Positions 1-14,622 of a stretch of DNA of 64,000 nucleotides are shown piece by piece; positions within the stretch are counted from its first letter, which is position 1; each line of letters begins with the position of its first letter. This DNA is from Gavia stellata (lineage: Eukaryota > Chordata > Aves > Gaviiformes > Gaviidae), in the NCBI RefSeq assembly GCF_030936135.1, contig NC_082595.1, positions 10,516,430-10,580,429 of the forward strand, in the 5' to 3' direction. Made by a program: the position numbers and the translations under genes. The notes under the pieces were generated by a model, which searched no databases, was not told the origin of the DNA, and saw only the letters and a program-made list of their open reading frames with translations.

Positions 1-3607
<3,607 letters not shown>

Positions 3608-3626
3608 GCCGCGGAGGACGGGCGGC

Positions 3627-3656
3627 GGCCCCGGCCCCGGCCCCGGCCCCGGCCCC
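3627..3656 (-). repeat. (GGGGCC)5 hexanucleotide repeat in the NENF leader
   Basis: Five perfect GGCCCC units on the plus strand, which read (GGGGCC)5 in the NENF sense direction. The tract ends 19 nt before the NENF start codon at 3607. It reads as Gly-Pro dipeptides in the frame of that ATG. The unit is the one expanded in human C9orf72 disease, but here it is short. Confidence 0.95.
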
Positions 3657-3829
3657 GCCTCCGGACCCCGCCGCCGCTGGCGGCCGCCGCGGGCGCGCTC
3701 GTCCCCCGGGCAGCAGGGCCCGCGGGCGGGGGGCAGTTCCTGCCCCGGCGCCTTGGTGGTTTGGCTGAATAAAAGCCGGTGGGAAGAGTTTAAGCCAAGG
3801 CGTACGTGCACAGAAATTAAATAACTACT

Positions 3830-6000
3830 TGTGAAGTGCCCGGCGCTGCTCCGAGGGAAGTCATCAGAGGCTCAGGGCTGCAGCTGGGGGAGCGGTCTTA
3901 CAACTACTGACAAGAGATTCCTCCATTTCCCTTTTTTCCCCTTCCGAAGTGTCTCTGCTTGCTGTTTTAGATGCTTATTCACAAAATCAGCACACGGAGG
4001 GCAGGCTTCATCTTTACGACTTAAAAAAAAATAACAAACTGACATTTTTAGCCTAAGGAAGGAGAGAATATATAGGGAATTTTCAAATGACGTGATTTCC
4101 CCATGCGATACATACAGCACAAGGAAACATTCCGGGCTGGCGGAAAAATAAGCAGTTTGTTGTTTGCAATTCTATATAGAATTAAGAAAATTAGAAACCT
4201 TTTACAATTTAGATATATATATCACATCCCTCACTGTAGTGCTGGCAAGTGAGGACTTGAAGGATTTAAAGCCTGAACGTTTGATGCTGCAGCACCCAGT
4301 CCTCCTGACGACCGTGCCGTAATTCAATTCCCTGTTTAGCATCTCCGCTCCTTGTACGGTGTTTTGTGAAAGCTGAACAGTTCGGAGAAGAATCTGGACA
4401 GTAAATAGGAGACAGAAATGGGTTTGCTCTTTGTTTTAAGGATTGTTTATAAACTCTTCTTGTGTAAAATCCATACATCCACCTCGGAGGACACCTGTTC
4501 CATGCTGCCTGAGGTAACACCCTTTTCCATAGGCTGTCCAAAGACACTTCTGTACATTGGTGTAAGCGGAGCTGAAGGAGCTAATCCAAAGCAACATCTC
4601 CATAGTTCTCTTCTGGATGACAAAAGCAGCACCAGATGAGAAGCACAGGGGAGCGAGGGCACGTCACCACAGTGTGGGGGTGACGATCAATGAGCCGCAT
4701 CCCCGTGCGAGGAGTCGGGCCAAGCCTGCAGAGCCAGGGCATGGGGAAGGTGAGTTGCTGTGACTGTCTGGGAGCTGGCTGCTTGCTGCAGGCTGTTACC
4801 TGGTGTGGCAAGCTGAGTATTGGTCCTGTTAGGGTGAAGGTTTACAGGGTTGTTACTGTGATTCTCTTTAAGCAGTGGAATTTGCCTACACTGCCTAAAC
4901 AATAGCCGGGCTTCAGAACAGGCTTCCCACCCTGGCTGTCCATCACGTCCATTTGCTGACTCCACATGCCACAAGACAGGTATGAAATGTCAAGCAGAAA
5001 AGAGACCTTTAGTAAGGCTTTGGACAAAACAGCTCCTGAATGCTCCCGTTACGCACAAGAGCGAGCTCTGGCATTTGCCTGGTTACTCCGCCTGCAAATA
5101 CGCTGCATGGCTTGCCACAGAGACCCATGCTGCTGGGAAATATGCAAAAGTCTAATTTGTCAGTTTGGTTCAAGTCACATTATAGATTTACCTTTTATTC
5201 TGAAATAATTATTGATTAGTGCTGAATACTAGCTAACATCTGTGTGAAGTTTTACTGATTTGGGGGTGAGTTAGAGCCCACCTTTGAACCACCTACATCT
5301 GAAAAATTAATAACAAGAACTAAAATATTTTCTTTCTGAAAGGAGAAGCTGTATATTAGGATTGTTGTCAAAGGACTTCAAACCTTGGTTATTAACTTAC
5401 TAGGTGTGGGTCTCAGGCACAGGGAAATGATCTACTGAGCAGGGCCTCCACTACAGCATTGCATCTTGATGCAAGAAATGTTGTGCATGCTTTTTCTTGA
5501 TGATGAAACAGTAACAATTACTTCCATGCTGGGGAAGAAAAATAGCTGTGTAGGTATTTGTGGACGGGTGGCCCATGAGTCAGCTCTTACGTGGTTTTGG
5601 CTTTTATCTTTCCGGAGTGCCCCATTGCTGCCGCTCCTCTGCCGGCGCATGGGGGTGGATCTTCCTAGGAGCCCTGCAGGAGGTTTGCCTGGTTGCCAAG
5701 CGAGTCTGTTGTTTTGGTGTTCTGCTAGCAGCCTTCAGCAGCAAAAAATAAAAAGAATTTAAATAATAACATTAACTATTAACTAAAATAATAAAAAATA
5801 AATGATTCTTTTTAAAAAAAAATAGTAATACAGTGTGTGTCTTGGGAAGAGCTGGCAGAATTGTTTTAAATTGTTTTTCCACTCTAATTCATTCTTGCAT
5901 AGGAGAGTTTGTGTTGTGAAGCGTGTGGCGTAGGAAAGACTCTCATTTCCTTGTCACGCTTCCCAGTTCTCAGCAGAGACAAACGTTTCCATAAAGGTTA
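3830..6000. other. Intergenic region between the NENF and PACC1 promoters
   Basis: About 2.2 kb of mixed-composition DNA between two head-to-head CpG islands. It has short AT dinucleotide runs near 4210 and an A/T-rich tract at 5745-5825. No convincing coding sequence or known repeat. It could hold shared regulatory DNA or a divergent noncoding transcript, but nothing in the sequence establishes that. Confidence 0.7.
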
Positions 6001-6276
6001 CAAAAACCCCGCTTACGCGTGCGACGAGCAACCGCGCTGCATTTGGCGGCTGCGCGCCGCCTAGAGCAAGAGAGCTGGGCAGAAACGGCTGAGCGAGCTC
6101 TGGAAGCCGGCCCGAGACCCGACTCCTCCATGGCGTTGCAAGCCTGGTAGCACCTGGTGCGTTTTAAACCTCCCTCCCCTACAGCCTCGGCGCGGAAAGC
6201 GAGGGTAGTTCCCGCCGGGGCGGCCGCCGCCGAGGGGGCTGCCCGCTGCCCGGCCCCTTCCCCACAGCCCGGCACC

Positions 6277-6297
6277 AACGGTCGCCCGGCGACCGTT
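6277..6297. repeat. Palindrome with 10-bp arms and 1-bp centre in the PACC1 promoter
   Basis: Arms AACGGTCGCC and GGCGACCGTT are exact reverse complements separated by one C. Each arm contains an AACGG core, which resembles a MYB recognition element (YAACNG). Confidence 0.9.
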
Positions 6298-6314
6298 ACA
6301 GCAGCTCGCGCCGG

Positions 6315-6327
6315 ACTACGCCTCCCA
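6315..6327 (+). promoter_or_regulatory. ACTAYRNNNCCCR element (ZNF143/Staf-type)
   Basis: The sequence ACTACGCCTCCCA matches all fixed positions of the vertebrate promoter motif ACTAYRNNNCCCR, associated with ZNF143, and continues GCAGC. It lies about 220 bp upstream of the PACC1 start codon, the usual location for this motif. Confidence 0.65.
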
Positions 6328-6430
6328 GCAGCCCGCGCGCCGCTGCGGCGAGGCCGCGGCGCCGGGGCGGGAAGCAGCCGGCGGGCGGGTTGGGGGGTCC
6401 CGGCGCCTGCGTGGCCCGGCCCGGGCAGGG

Positions 6431-6460
6431 CGGCTCGGCGCGGCTCGGCTCGGCTCGGCC
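6431..6460 (+). repeat. Imperfect (CGGCT)6 repeat
   Basis: Six pentamers (CGGCT, CGGCG, CGGCT three times, CGGCC), 85 bp before the PACC1 ATG and probably in the promoter or leader. Confidence 0.9.
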
Positions 6461-6544
6461 GCGGTGTCGCCGTCGCCTGCGGTGCGGCTGGGCTGCCTCC
6501 CGGCCCCCACGGCGGCCGCGCCCCGCCGCCCCCCCGCCGATGCC

Positions 6545-6580
6545 ATGCTAAGACCTGAGGTCTCCGCATCCTACCAGGAG
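6545..6580 (+). CDS. PACC1: PACC1 coding exon 1
   Basis: Encodes only 12 residues, [12 protein letters not shown], then donor GAG|GTACGG. It ends in phase 0. It aligns with the human start MIRQERSTSYQE, which supports this ATG. Confidence 0.9.
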
Positions 6581-9500
6581 GTACGGGGGGGCCGGGGCAG
6601 CGCTAGTGGGCGGCGGTCCCCAGCTCGCCGGGAGCGGCCGGGGCAGCCCCCCGGGGCAGCGACGCCCGACCCGGAGCTTGCCGCTCGCCAAGCGGTTGCA
6701 GCCGAGGCTGTCGCCCTGAGCTCCGTTCGGCGCCGGTCTCTGGCCCTGCGGCGCGGCAGGGCTGGCCGCCTCGCTGCCGGGGGCGGAGAGCGCTGGCGAA
6801 GCGGGTGGCTTTGCCCCTTCTGCCTCTGCTCGGGCGTGGCCGAGCCGGTGGGTCTGGCCCTGAGGCTGTGTGCCTTCGCCTGCCCGGTGCTGCCCCTGCT
6901 CCGTCTTACTGCCGGCTAACTGGGACGTCAGGTTGCGTCTGCACTCGCCGGGAAGAAGCGGGTGTTTCGGGCGTGCTTAGCTTCGTGCTTTACCTTTGAA
7001 AGTGGTTAAAATAATCGGCAGCAGTACTTCTAATTGTATGAGCTAGGTACAGCTGGTCGGCGAGCTCTGTAACTGGGGTTTTCGGAGCAAGGAGGTGGTC
7101 TGTCGGGCGTGAGAAGCGACTTTGGCACCAGAGCTCGCACAGAGGAGGCTGAAGGCCGCGTTATCGTCCTGCCGAGAGCCCGAGGCAGCGCCTGGTTCGC
7201 CTGTCAACCTACAGGCTCCAGCAACCGGAACTACTTGCTCGTTCCTATCTCTCCTAGTAGAGGTACAAGCTATTTGTGCCAAGTTCAGCAGCGGTGGAGG
7301 CTTGCAGCGGGTCACTTTTGTTTGCATCTTGCAGGTGAAAGGAATGCAGATGCTTGCCGCCTTCGGCATGCGATGGGTAGTTTGGGGCTCTGTTTTAATA
7401 CGTTGTTCTAATGTAGTTTAGTGCTGCCTGGTTAGCCTCGGCTTCTGGCTTTTGTGCCAGGCTAGAAGGCATTGGTAGGTGATGAATCAGTGGACCAGCA
7501 AAAGGTCTGTATGGACAAGTTCTCTTTTTATTTAAGAGGGTTTTATCCAGTAGGAAGGTTTTATCCTGTGATTATCAGGATGCAATTAACTCGTTTAAGC
7601 GCTTGTATTTAGGGGAGGTACTTGAGAGAGTTAATGAAGTCACACTGATGCCTGAAGTATGGACTGGACTATGCATGTTACATTTCTGCCTTGTGCGTCA
7701 GCCACCGCTGACACTGCTCCGTCCGTATGTTTGGGATTGTCCCAAACTCTGTGGCACAAATCTAGATGGTGTGTAAGTGCAATGGCTGTGTTTCCATCCC
7801 TTCTCCAGCACCTGGGACAGTCGGTGGTGCTCCTGCCCCTAGCAGGGATGCTGAAATGTCTGGAATTGCTTTTTCTGAGCTTCTGTTTGTCTGGTGCCTT
7901 TCTGTGTGCAGGAATGAAAAGGAATTGCCAGGTCATGAGCAGGCTCCTGCAGTTGTTTCCCACTCAGCTGCATACGCAGAGCCCAGAGGAATGCTGAACA
8001 AAGGTCCGTTTCATGCCTTTCCTGTTCTTGACATCCTATCCTATCTCTGCATCCTGTTGCAAGCTTATCTGCCCTGCAAGTTTATGTTCCTTCTGCATTA
8101 GCACTGTGCTTCACCTCTTTATAAAAAAAAAAGATATAGGAAGAGCTGGCCTGTGAGGGTGAACACCATTGTCGTGTGCCAGGTTCACTGTTGCCAGTTG
8201 CCTTGAATTGTGGATCAAGTGTGGAGAAGCTAGAATCAGCTGTCATGCAGGAACGCTGTGCTGGCTTCCCACTTGTTAGAAGACTGCCGATTAAGACGTC
8301 TGTGAGTTGTTGGGTTTGTAGGTCTCTGCTGCTGTGCCTTGCAGAGTCACTGTGCTGCATGCTGTATGCTCAGAACGTGGTCGCTGAGCCATGAACAGTG
8401 CTAGGCTTTTGGTGGCCTCAGAGGGTTCATGCAGCTTGACCTCTTGTCAAGTCAGATGTTCAGGATTTGTGGTGAAATCAGTTGTTTTTAGGGGGTCTTG
8501 CACATCCGCTCAACCTACTCACTGCACCTGAGACAGTGTTAGCACTCCTGCTTTTGACTAGCTGTCCACTGGTTTTATGTGTGAAAAGCTTATGAAACTA
8601 TATCTGCCTTGTGACCAGAGAGAAGACAATATAGTTGCATATTGTTTGTTATTTTCTTTTGTTTCTAAGCAATGATGAAAGGTTACATTTTCTGAGTTTT
8701 TCTTCTCTTCTCTTACGTGTTGAAGAGTTGCTGTAGGTCCTCTTGAGAGGATAAGAAATGCTGCATATTGTGTTCTTGTTTAAGGTTGTGTTGGGATCTC
8801 CTTGCAATCAGGAATAGAATTTGCTTACCCTCCACATAACCTCAGGTTATGTAGATGAGGTGCCTGTACCTGGGGAACTGTGGCTGAACCAGAGAATCAG
8901 AGAATCACTAAGGTTGGAAAAGACCTGTAAGATCATCAAGTCCAACCATCAACCAACACCACCATGCCCATTAAACCATGTCCCACAATGCCATGTCCAC
9001 ATGTTCCTTGAACACTTCCAGTGATGGTGACTCCACCACTTCCCTGGGAGGATTATTCCAGTGTTTCACCACTCTCTCAGTAAAGAAATTTTTCCTAATA
9101 TCCAGCCTGAAGCTCCCCTGGCACAACTTGAGGACATTTCCTCTTGTCCTGAGAGGTGTGGGAGATAGCTGAGCAACTGCAGTGACTTTGTAACTTACGA
9201 TAAACTTTTTGGATCAGCTCCGGTATAAGGAATTTGCATGAGTATAATTTGAACTGGCTTCTTAGCTGATTTAGCTTAACCAGTACAAGAGGTTCAGTGA
9301 ATACTCTTCCGGTGTCAGAATAGCTTATTTTGGGTCAGGTAAACAAATAGAACTGGTGTGACTCTACAAAAAGGAGCAGAGTCTTAATTTTCCCTTATTT
9401 TATGAAGATAATTGGAAAAAAAAAAAAGTATCTTTGCTAGGGCCCTGGTAAGTCTTCTGCAAATAAGCTGAATTTAGCCTATTAGTTACCTGTTCACTCC

Positions 9501-12500
9501 ATGCCTCACACCATGGGAAATCATGCTTTATTTATGTGCAAAGCATTTAAAAACAACTGGGTACCTGCTTTCAACTTGCTTTGCGTGGTGGAAATGAATA
9601 CAGAAATATGACAGGAGGTGATGGAGACTTTACGTCAGGCTTTGAAGATGTAAAATGAGTGGAGTATTTCCTAATAAGTGTGAATGATGATCTGTTAATA
9701 GTATAATGACAATCATTTCCATACTGAATTACAGTTGGGTGAAAGAAAAGCACTTCCTTATGGATACATGCACATTACTGTTGAGTAAGTTTGGGGTGTA
9801 AAGTTTAATAGCATTCAGTATGGATGCTGCATTAACTGTGCACCCATTTTCCTTGAAATAGGAACAAAGCTAATCTCCCTTACCTAATTAGGTAGGTGAT
9901 GCTGAGTGTTTAGTTTGGACAGTTACTGTGCGACACATGATAGGCTGTAAGCTTATGACCCCGTTTGCCTTGCTGTAATTTGTATGTCATTCCCGGCCAT
10001 GAAAGAAATTTGGAAAACATACAGGAGACACTTTGTGTGTGTATATATATGCTTCATGATCTCTTCTGGTGCCTATCTGATGTGACAAGCTTCTGACTTT
10101 GACAGAAGTGTCTTGGCAGTTTGGGCCCAGAGCTCTGAATAGCAAAACAAGAAAACATCTGGTCTCTGTTGCTGTTTTAGAAACTCTGGAAGACTAATTA
10201 GTTGCATAACCACTAATATATAATAATATGTACAGTCAGCTCAAGTAAGTGCCAGAAATGTAGGGATGTTTGACTGTTGTCTTGTAATGACCCACCTACC
10301 TATGTGGCCAAGACTGCATTTGAGTTACTTGCCCTAATACCTGTCAAAATGCAACTCGCTCTTTATGCACCTCTTTATTAAGAAGTGCTAATGTTCTGTT
10401 TGCTGGAATGTGCTGTGGTTTGTTTATGCCTAAAAATACTTTCTTGAGTGACAGATTGAAGTTCCTGCTTATTTCAGAGGGCATTGTCCTAATTGGGTGT
10501 TTAAAGTTAAGCTGAAGCTGCCAGGGAAACAATTACTTTGATCTTGAAAGAAAAGGTGATGTTCTTGTTGAAGCAGCAGGGTAGAAGTAGGTTAAACTTA
10601 ATGTGCTGCCTTTCTGTTTTTGCAGCATGCAAGTCACTTAATTTTTAGCTGTAGGTCTGCATAAATGTGGCTCTTGTTTTGTGAACGAGTGGAACAGATA
10701 TTGGGTGCTCTTGGACCGGGGGCATATTTTTGTGTGTTTGGTTAGTTGGAGCCTCTTTTATTTGTACCATAGAAATTCCAGCAATTGCAAGTTGAGAGCA
10801 TGTTTGGAAATTGAACCACTGTTTTAACTACACAGCTAAGTGAAGATGTGGAGCGAGTATCTGAAAACCCAACAGATGAGAGAGAAGGAGAGATGGAAGT
10901 TCATGAAGATGCCAGCTCTGTTATTTTACCAGGTGAGAACTACTGACCCAGAAATTACCAATTTTAAGTGCCTCATAAGCTGCTGCTGTGTGTGGGTTTG
11001 GTTGTGGTTTTTTTTTTTTTAATTGTACTTCTGAAAGCAAACAAAACACTGAATTACTTATTCTGGGGAATAAGAGCCAATGGAAAGCCAAGGAGTTTTT
11101 CCAAGGATTGAGATGAGAGCATTTCTTTGTCATGAACTGTGCTCAATTAAAGAACGTTCAGCACATCTAGTTCTGAGATAGCTTGGCATCTCATCTCCCT
11201 TTACGTTGTATCTTACCTGAGTTGCAGTGGATTGCAAGCAAAGTCTGTGCCAGATTTATGTGAGCAAGGTGCGATATTGAACAGATGTGCTTTTAAACAG
11301 ATTTTAGTTAGACTGTTCAGACCTGCTTTTGGAGGGTGTGGGGCAGTGTTAAATGGGGTTATTGCATGCAGCTCAGATGTAGGCATTAAGGTAAGCCAAC
11401 CTGAAATGAGTATCCTCTAAATGCTTTGCAGCTGTTCAAGACATACTTGTTTCAATAGTGCAATTTTATGCATATTAATGTCCTAATTCCCTTGGCTGCC
11501 ATCTCCTGGCAATGAGCTTGGGAACACGTGTGTGACCATGGACTTTTGCTAGAGGTTATGTGTTCAATAGGATTTACTAAAAGGCTAGTGATTGCTGTGG
11601 TAAGGAACAAACACCAAACCGGGCTATTACAGTTGAAGGACAGCATGGCATGGCCTGAGAGGGCCTAACTCATTAGATTACACCACACAGAAGAGTCAGC
11701 GTAAAATATGCCTACTTGTCTCCTTTCATATGTTGCGTTTTAATGCTCCTTTTGTGTGTTCAGCTGTATATCGCTCACAATCAAAACGTGACGTGTAACT
11801 CAAGAGTACATGAACTTTTTCCTTACAAGTATTGCCAAAAGAAGTGGTGAATGCAAGGAGTATGGGGAAGGCAGTGTCTGTGTACAAGTGAGGCAAGCGT
11901 GAAGATCTTCAGAGAATAAGCTTTGAAAGCAAGGAGACTGAGAGAATTGGGTTGGTCTTTTTCTAGCTGTAATTGGAAGAATCCTTTTGTGAAACTTTAT
12001 GTAGTATGCACAAGGAGTTACGAACTAGAGTCCAAAAATGAGAGGGTAACAAATACCTAGTGACTTCTACCGTGGTGGAGATGCTATGCAGATAGCTGTG
12101 TAAGAGCATTAGAATATTAAATCTGTCGGCTGATGCATATGCTGAGTGTGTAAGAATCACTTCAGACTGGGAGGGGGGAAAGGAGATGTTTTTTCCAGGA
12201 GGAAAGATTGACCATCAACAGACTTTCTTATGAACGTTGAACTTTGTTTCTGAAAATAAAATGTCCTTCCTGAAAATAAACCTTGTTTCCTGCCTGCCAT
12301 GTCCTTAAGCAGAGTTCTAAATTCAACATGTAAAAAAGAGGCACAATCTTTGGATGATTATGCCTCATGCTTGAGAAGGAAGCATCTGTCTGACTGATCA
12401 TCAAAACCAGCAATAGTTGTGGGTTTTTTTAAATCAAACTGAGTTTGAGGCTCACTTTCCTCTCAAGTGATTGATCTTTGAATGAACTCTACATAAATTC

Positions 12501-14591
12501 AGCCCAAATATCTGTATTTTAAAGTCTTAATCCATATTCTGTTTGGTTCCAGATAGTGAACTGGGTACCACTGCCCCTTCTTTGCGTTTCACCAAGACCT
12601 GCCTAAAGAATGTTTTTTCAGTAATTCTCCTGTTTATTTATCTGCTGCTCATGGCTGTAGCTGTGTTCCTTGTTTATCAAACCATCAGTGACTTCAGGGA
12701 GAAGCTCAAGCACCCAGTGATGTCTGTCTCTTACAAGGAAGTGTCCTTGTACGATGCACCTGGTAAGACTGGTAATAAACAAAATGGGTTAAATTGTTGT
12801 TCACATTTATCTTTGTTTTACATTTTTGGTGCTGATTCTTCAGGGCTCAGGGTGCATATAATGCTTTGACCTGGGTCTTTTACTTCCTCTTTTCTAATTT
12901 ATGTTAACTTTGCATGGAAATGTTAATATTGTAGGACAAATTTGGGGGACATTTGGGGGATTTTCATGCCGATAACATGAATGACAGTAGCTGCGGAGCA
13001 TCATGCAACATTTGGTACATCAGAAGTGTTTGCAGACTCTAGAATGAGTCCTCTTATAGGGATAGAAGATAATTCCTTATGGAAATACTCCCAAAACTGT
13101 ATCATTCAAACAGGGTAGCACACAGGCTGTGTACCAGGACCTCAGTGGTGCACTGGACAGTGAGATGCTCTTGACAGTAAAGAAGGTGAATTTTTCAAAC
13201 CAACGACAAAATAAGCACAATGCCACTTTCTGCTTCTGTTCTGCATTGTTTACAACTTGGTGTTACATCAGCAGGCAATGAAAATGTGCTGTGACTGCAG
13301 GGAACAATGTTGGCATAAAAATGCAGCATGGCATCAGAAAACTGTGTTGCAGTTTGCAGGCGGGATTACGCAACAGAAGCGTTTTTGAATAGTGAGTTCA
13401 TCATTATTATTTTTTTAAATTATCGAGTAACCATTCATAAATAGAGCTGCAGTAGCAAATGCAACTCAGTCATAGGTCAGTTTCCAATTTAAAAATAACA
13501 CTTTTGTTTGAAGTGTTACCACATTTTACAAATAACCACTCCAGTAATTGTGTCTGAAAGGTGAGTGTTTCAAGTTGTTGCCATATTCCTGTAGTTGTTT
13601 TTCTGTAGGTCAGTTAGGCTCAGCTCTGTAAGTAGGTCGGGTCATTTGGACCATATGAATCTGACTGTAAGAGCAGGCTTCCCCCCCCCCCCCCCCTTTT
13701 TTTTTTCCATGTGAGCTTTTCATACAGCAACAGGAAGAAAATGTCATTTAAAGAAGCAGAGCAACATACATATAAATCCAAAAGTATCGGCGGGGATCCC
13801 TACCAGATCAGAGAACCTAAATTAACATAGCCCTTTACTTCATTGCTCTATTAAAGTGATGAGATGGCAAGTTGCAAGCGTGGAGCACTGAAGAAAGGGA
13901 TAAAGCATTTTTAGACTGATACATGCTGACTGGTTTGATGTCTCACATTTTGGTGGGCAGGTCAGCTCAGTTGTGTGAGTTAATCATATCTAATAAATCA
14001 TACTTTTTTGGTAGCTGGTCTAGATTATCTTCAAGCAAGCTTGTTTTCAATACTATATGTGGTATATGTGGCATAACAGGATTTTGGGCCTTTTATTTTG
14101 CTAGCCTTCTACAGCTGATGTGACTGAGGTTTTTTTTTTTTAATGCATGCTGTTGGTCTGAAACCATAGATTTATGGTATACATGAATTTTCATATGGGT
14201 GAAGTAGTAGCCTGCCTACCTAGTGATATAAGTAACAAGGGATGGTAGCAGTTAGTACTTGTTTGATGGCTTTGATTTTTATTGTGATGGAAGATGCTAG
14301 ATGTTCTGAAGAACATCTTTTCCCTTTTATTAGATCAGCCAGTGATCTTTGATCTGTCATATGTAGTACATAATTTCCTATTAAAATTTGACATGTTAAA
14401 TGATAACATCTGAAAACATGGACATAGGACATGTAGCACTTCAGCATTTGACTTCAGTGGTCCCTTACCTTACTTCACACATTCATTTCATTTGGGGCCA
14501 GAGGGACTGATGTATTAGCTGCTGGCTTGTGGGAAGACTAGGGAAACTTAGCTTCTGTGGACCTGGAGTCACCATAGCAGAACATGAACCC

Positions 14592-14622
<31 letters not shown>

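Larger units (their letters stand above)
6010..6900 (+). promoter_or_regulatory. PACC1: CpG island and promoter region of PACC1
   Basis: CpG-dense block starting about 530 bp before the PACC1 ATG and running into intron 1. Visible candidate sites are an E2F-like TTTGGCGG at 6042-6049, a near-perfect palindrome at 6277-6297, an ACTAYRNNNCCCR element at 6315-6327 and a GC box GGGGCGGG at 6364-6371. A (CGGCT)-type tract lies at 6431-6460. No TATA box is obvious. The transcription start is probably between about 6280 and 6500. Confidence 0.8.

Noticed and set aside
3762..3775. ATAAAAG as a TATA box for a divergent plus-strand transcript from the NENF island
   Set aside because: A single weak match, with no other initiation element and no downstream gene until PACC1 exon 1 in its own island.
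6157..6919. Several long open frames on both strands in the PACC1 CpG island
   Set aside because: High GC depletes stop codons. The residue content (Ala, Gly, Pro, Arg) is compositional and no family matches.
13855..13920. Possible C/D-box snoRNA (GTGATGA then CTGA) in PACC1 intron 3
   Set aside because: The C and D boxes are present but no terminal stem pairs, the spacing is poor, and I know of no snoRNA hosted by PACC1.
14595..14622. Poly-T run as the poly(A) tail of a processed pseudogene on the minus strand
   Set aside because: No gene-like sequence or target-site duplication was found next to it.
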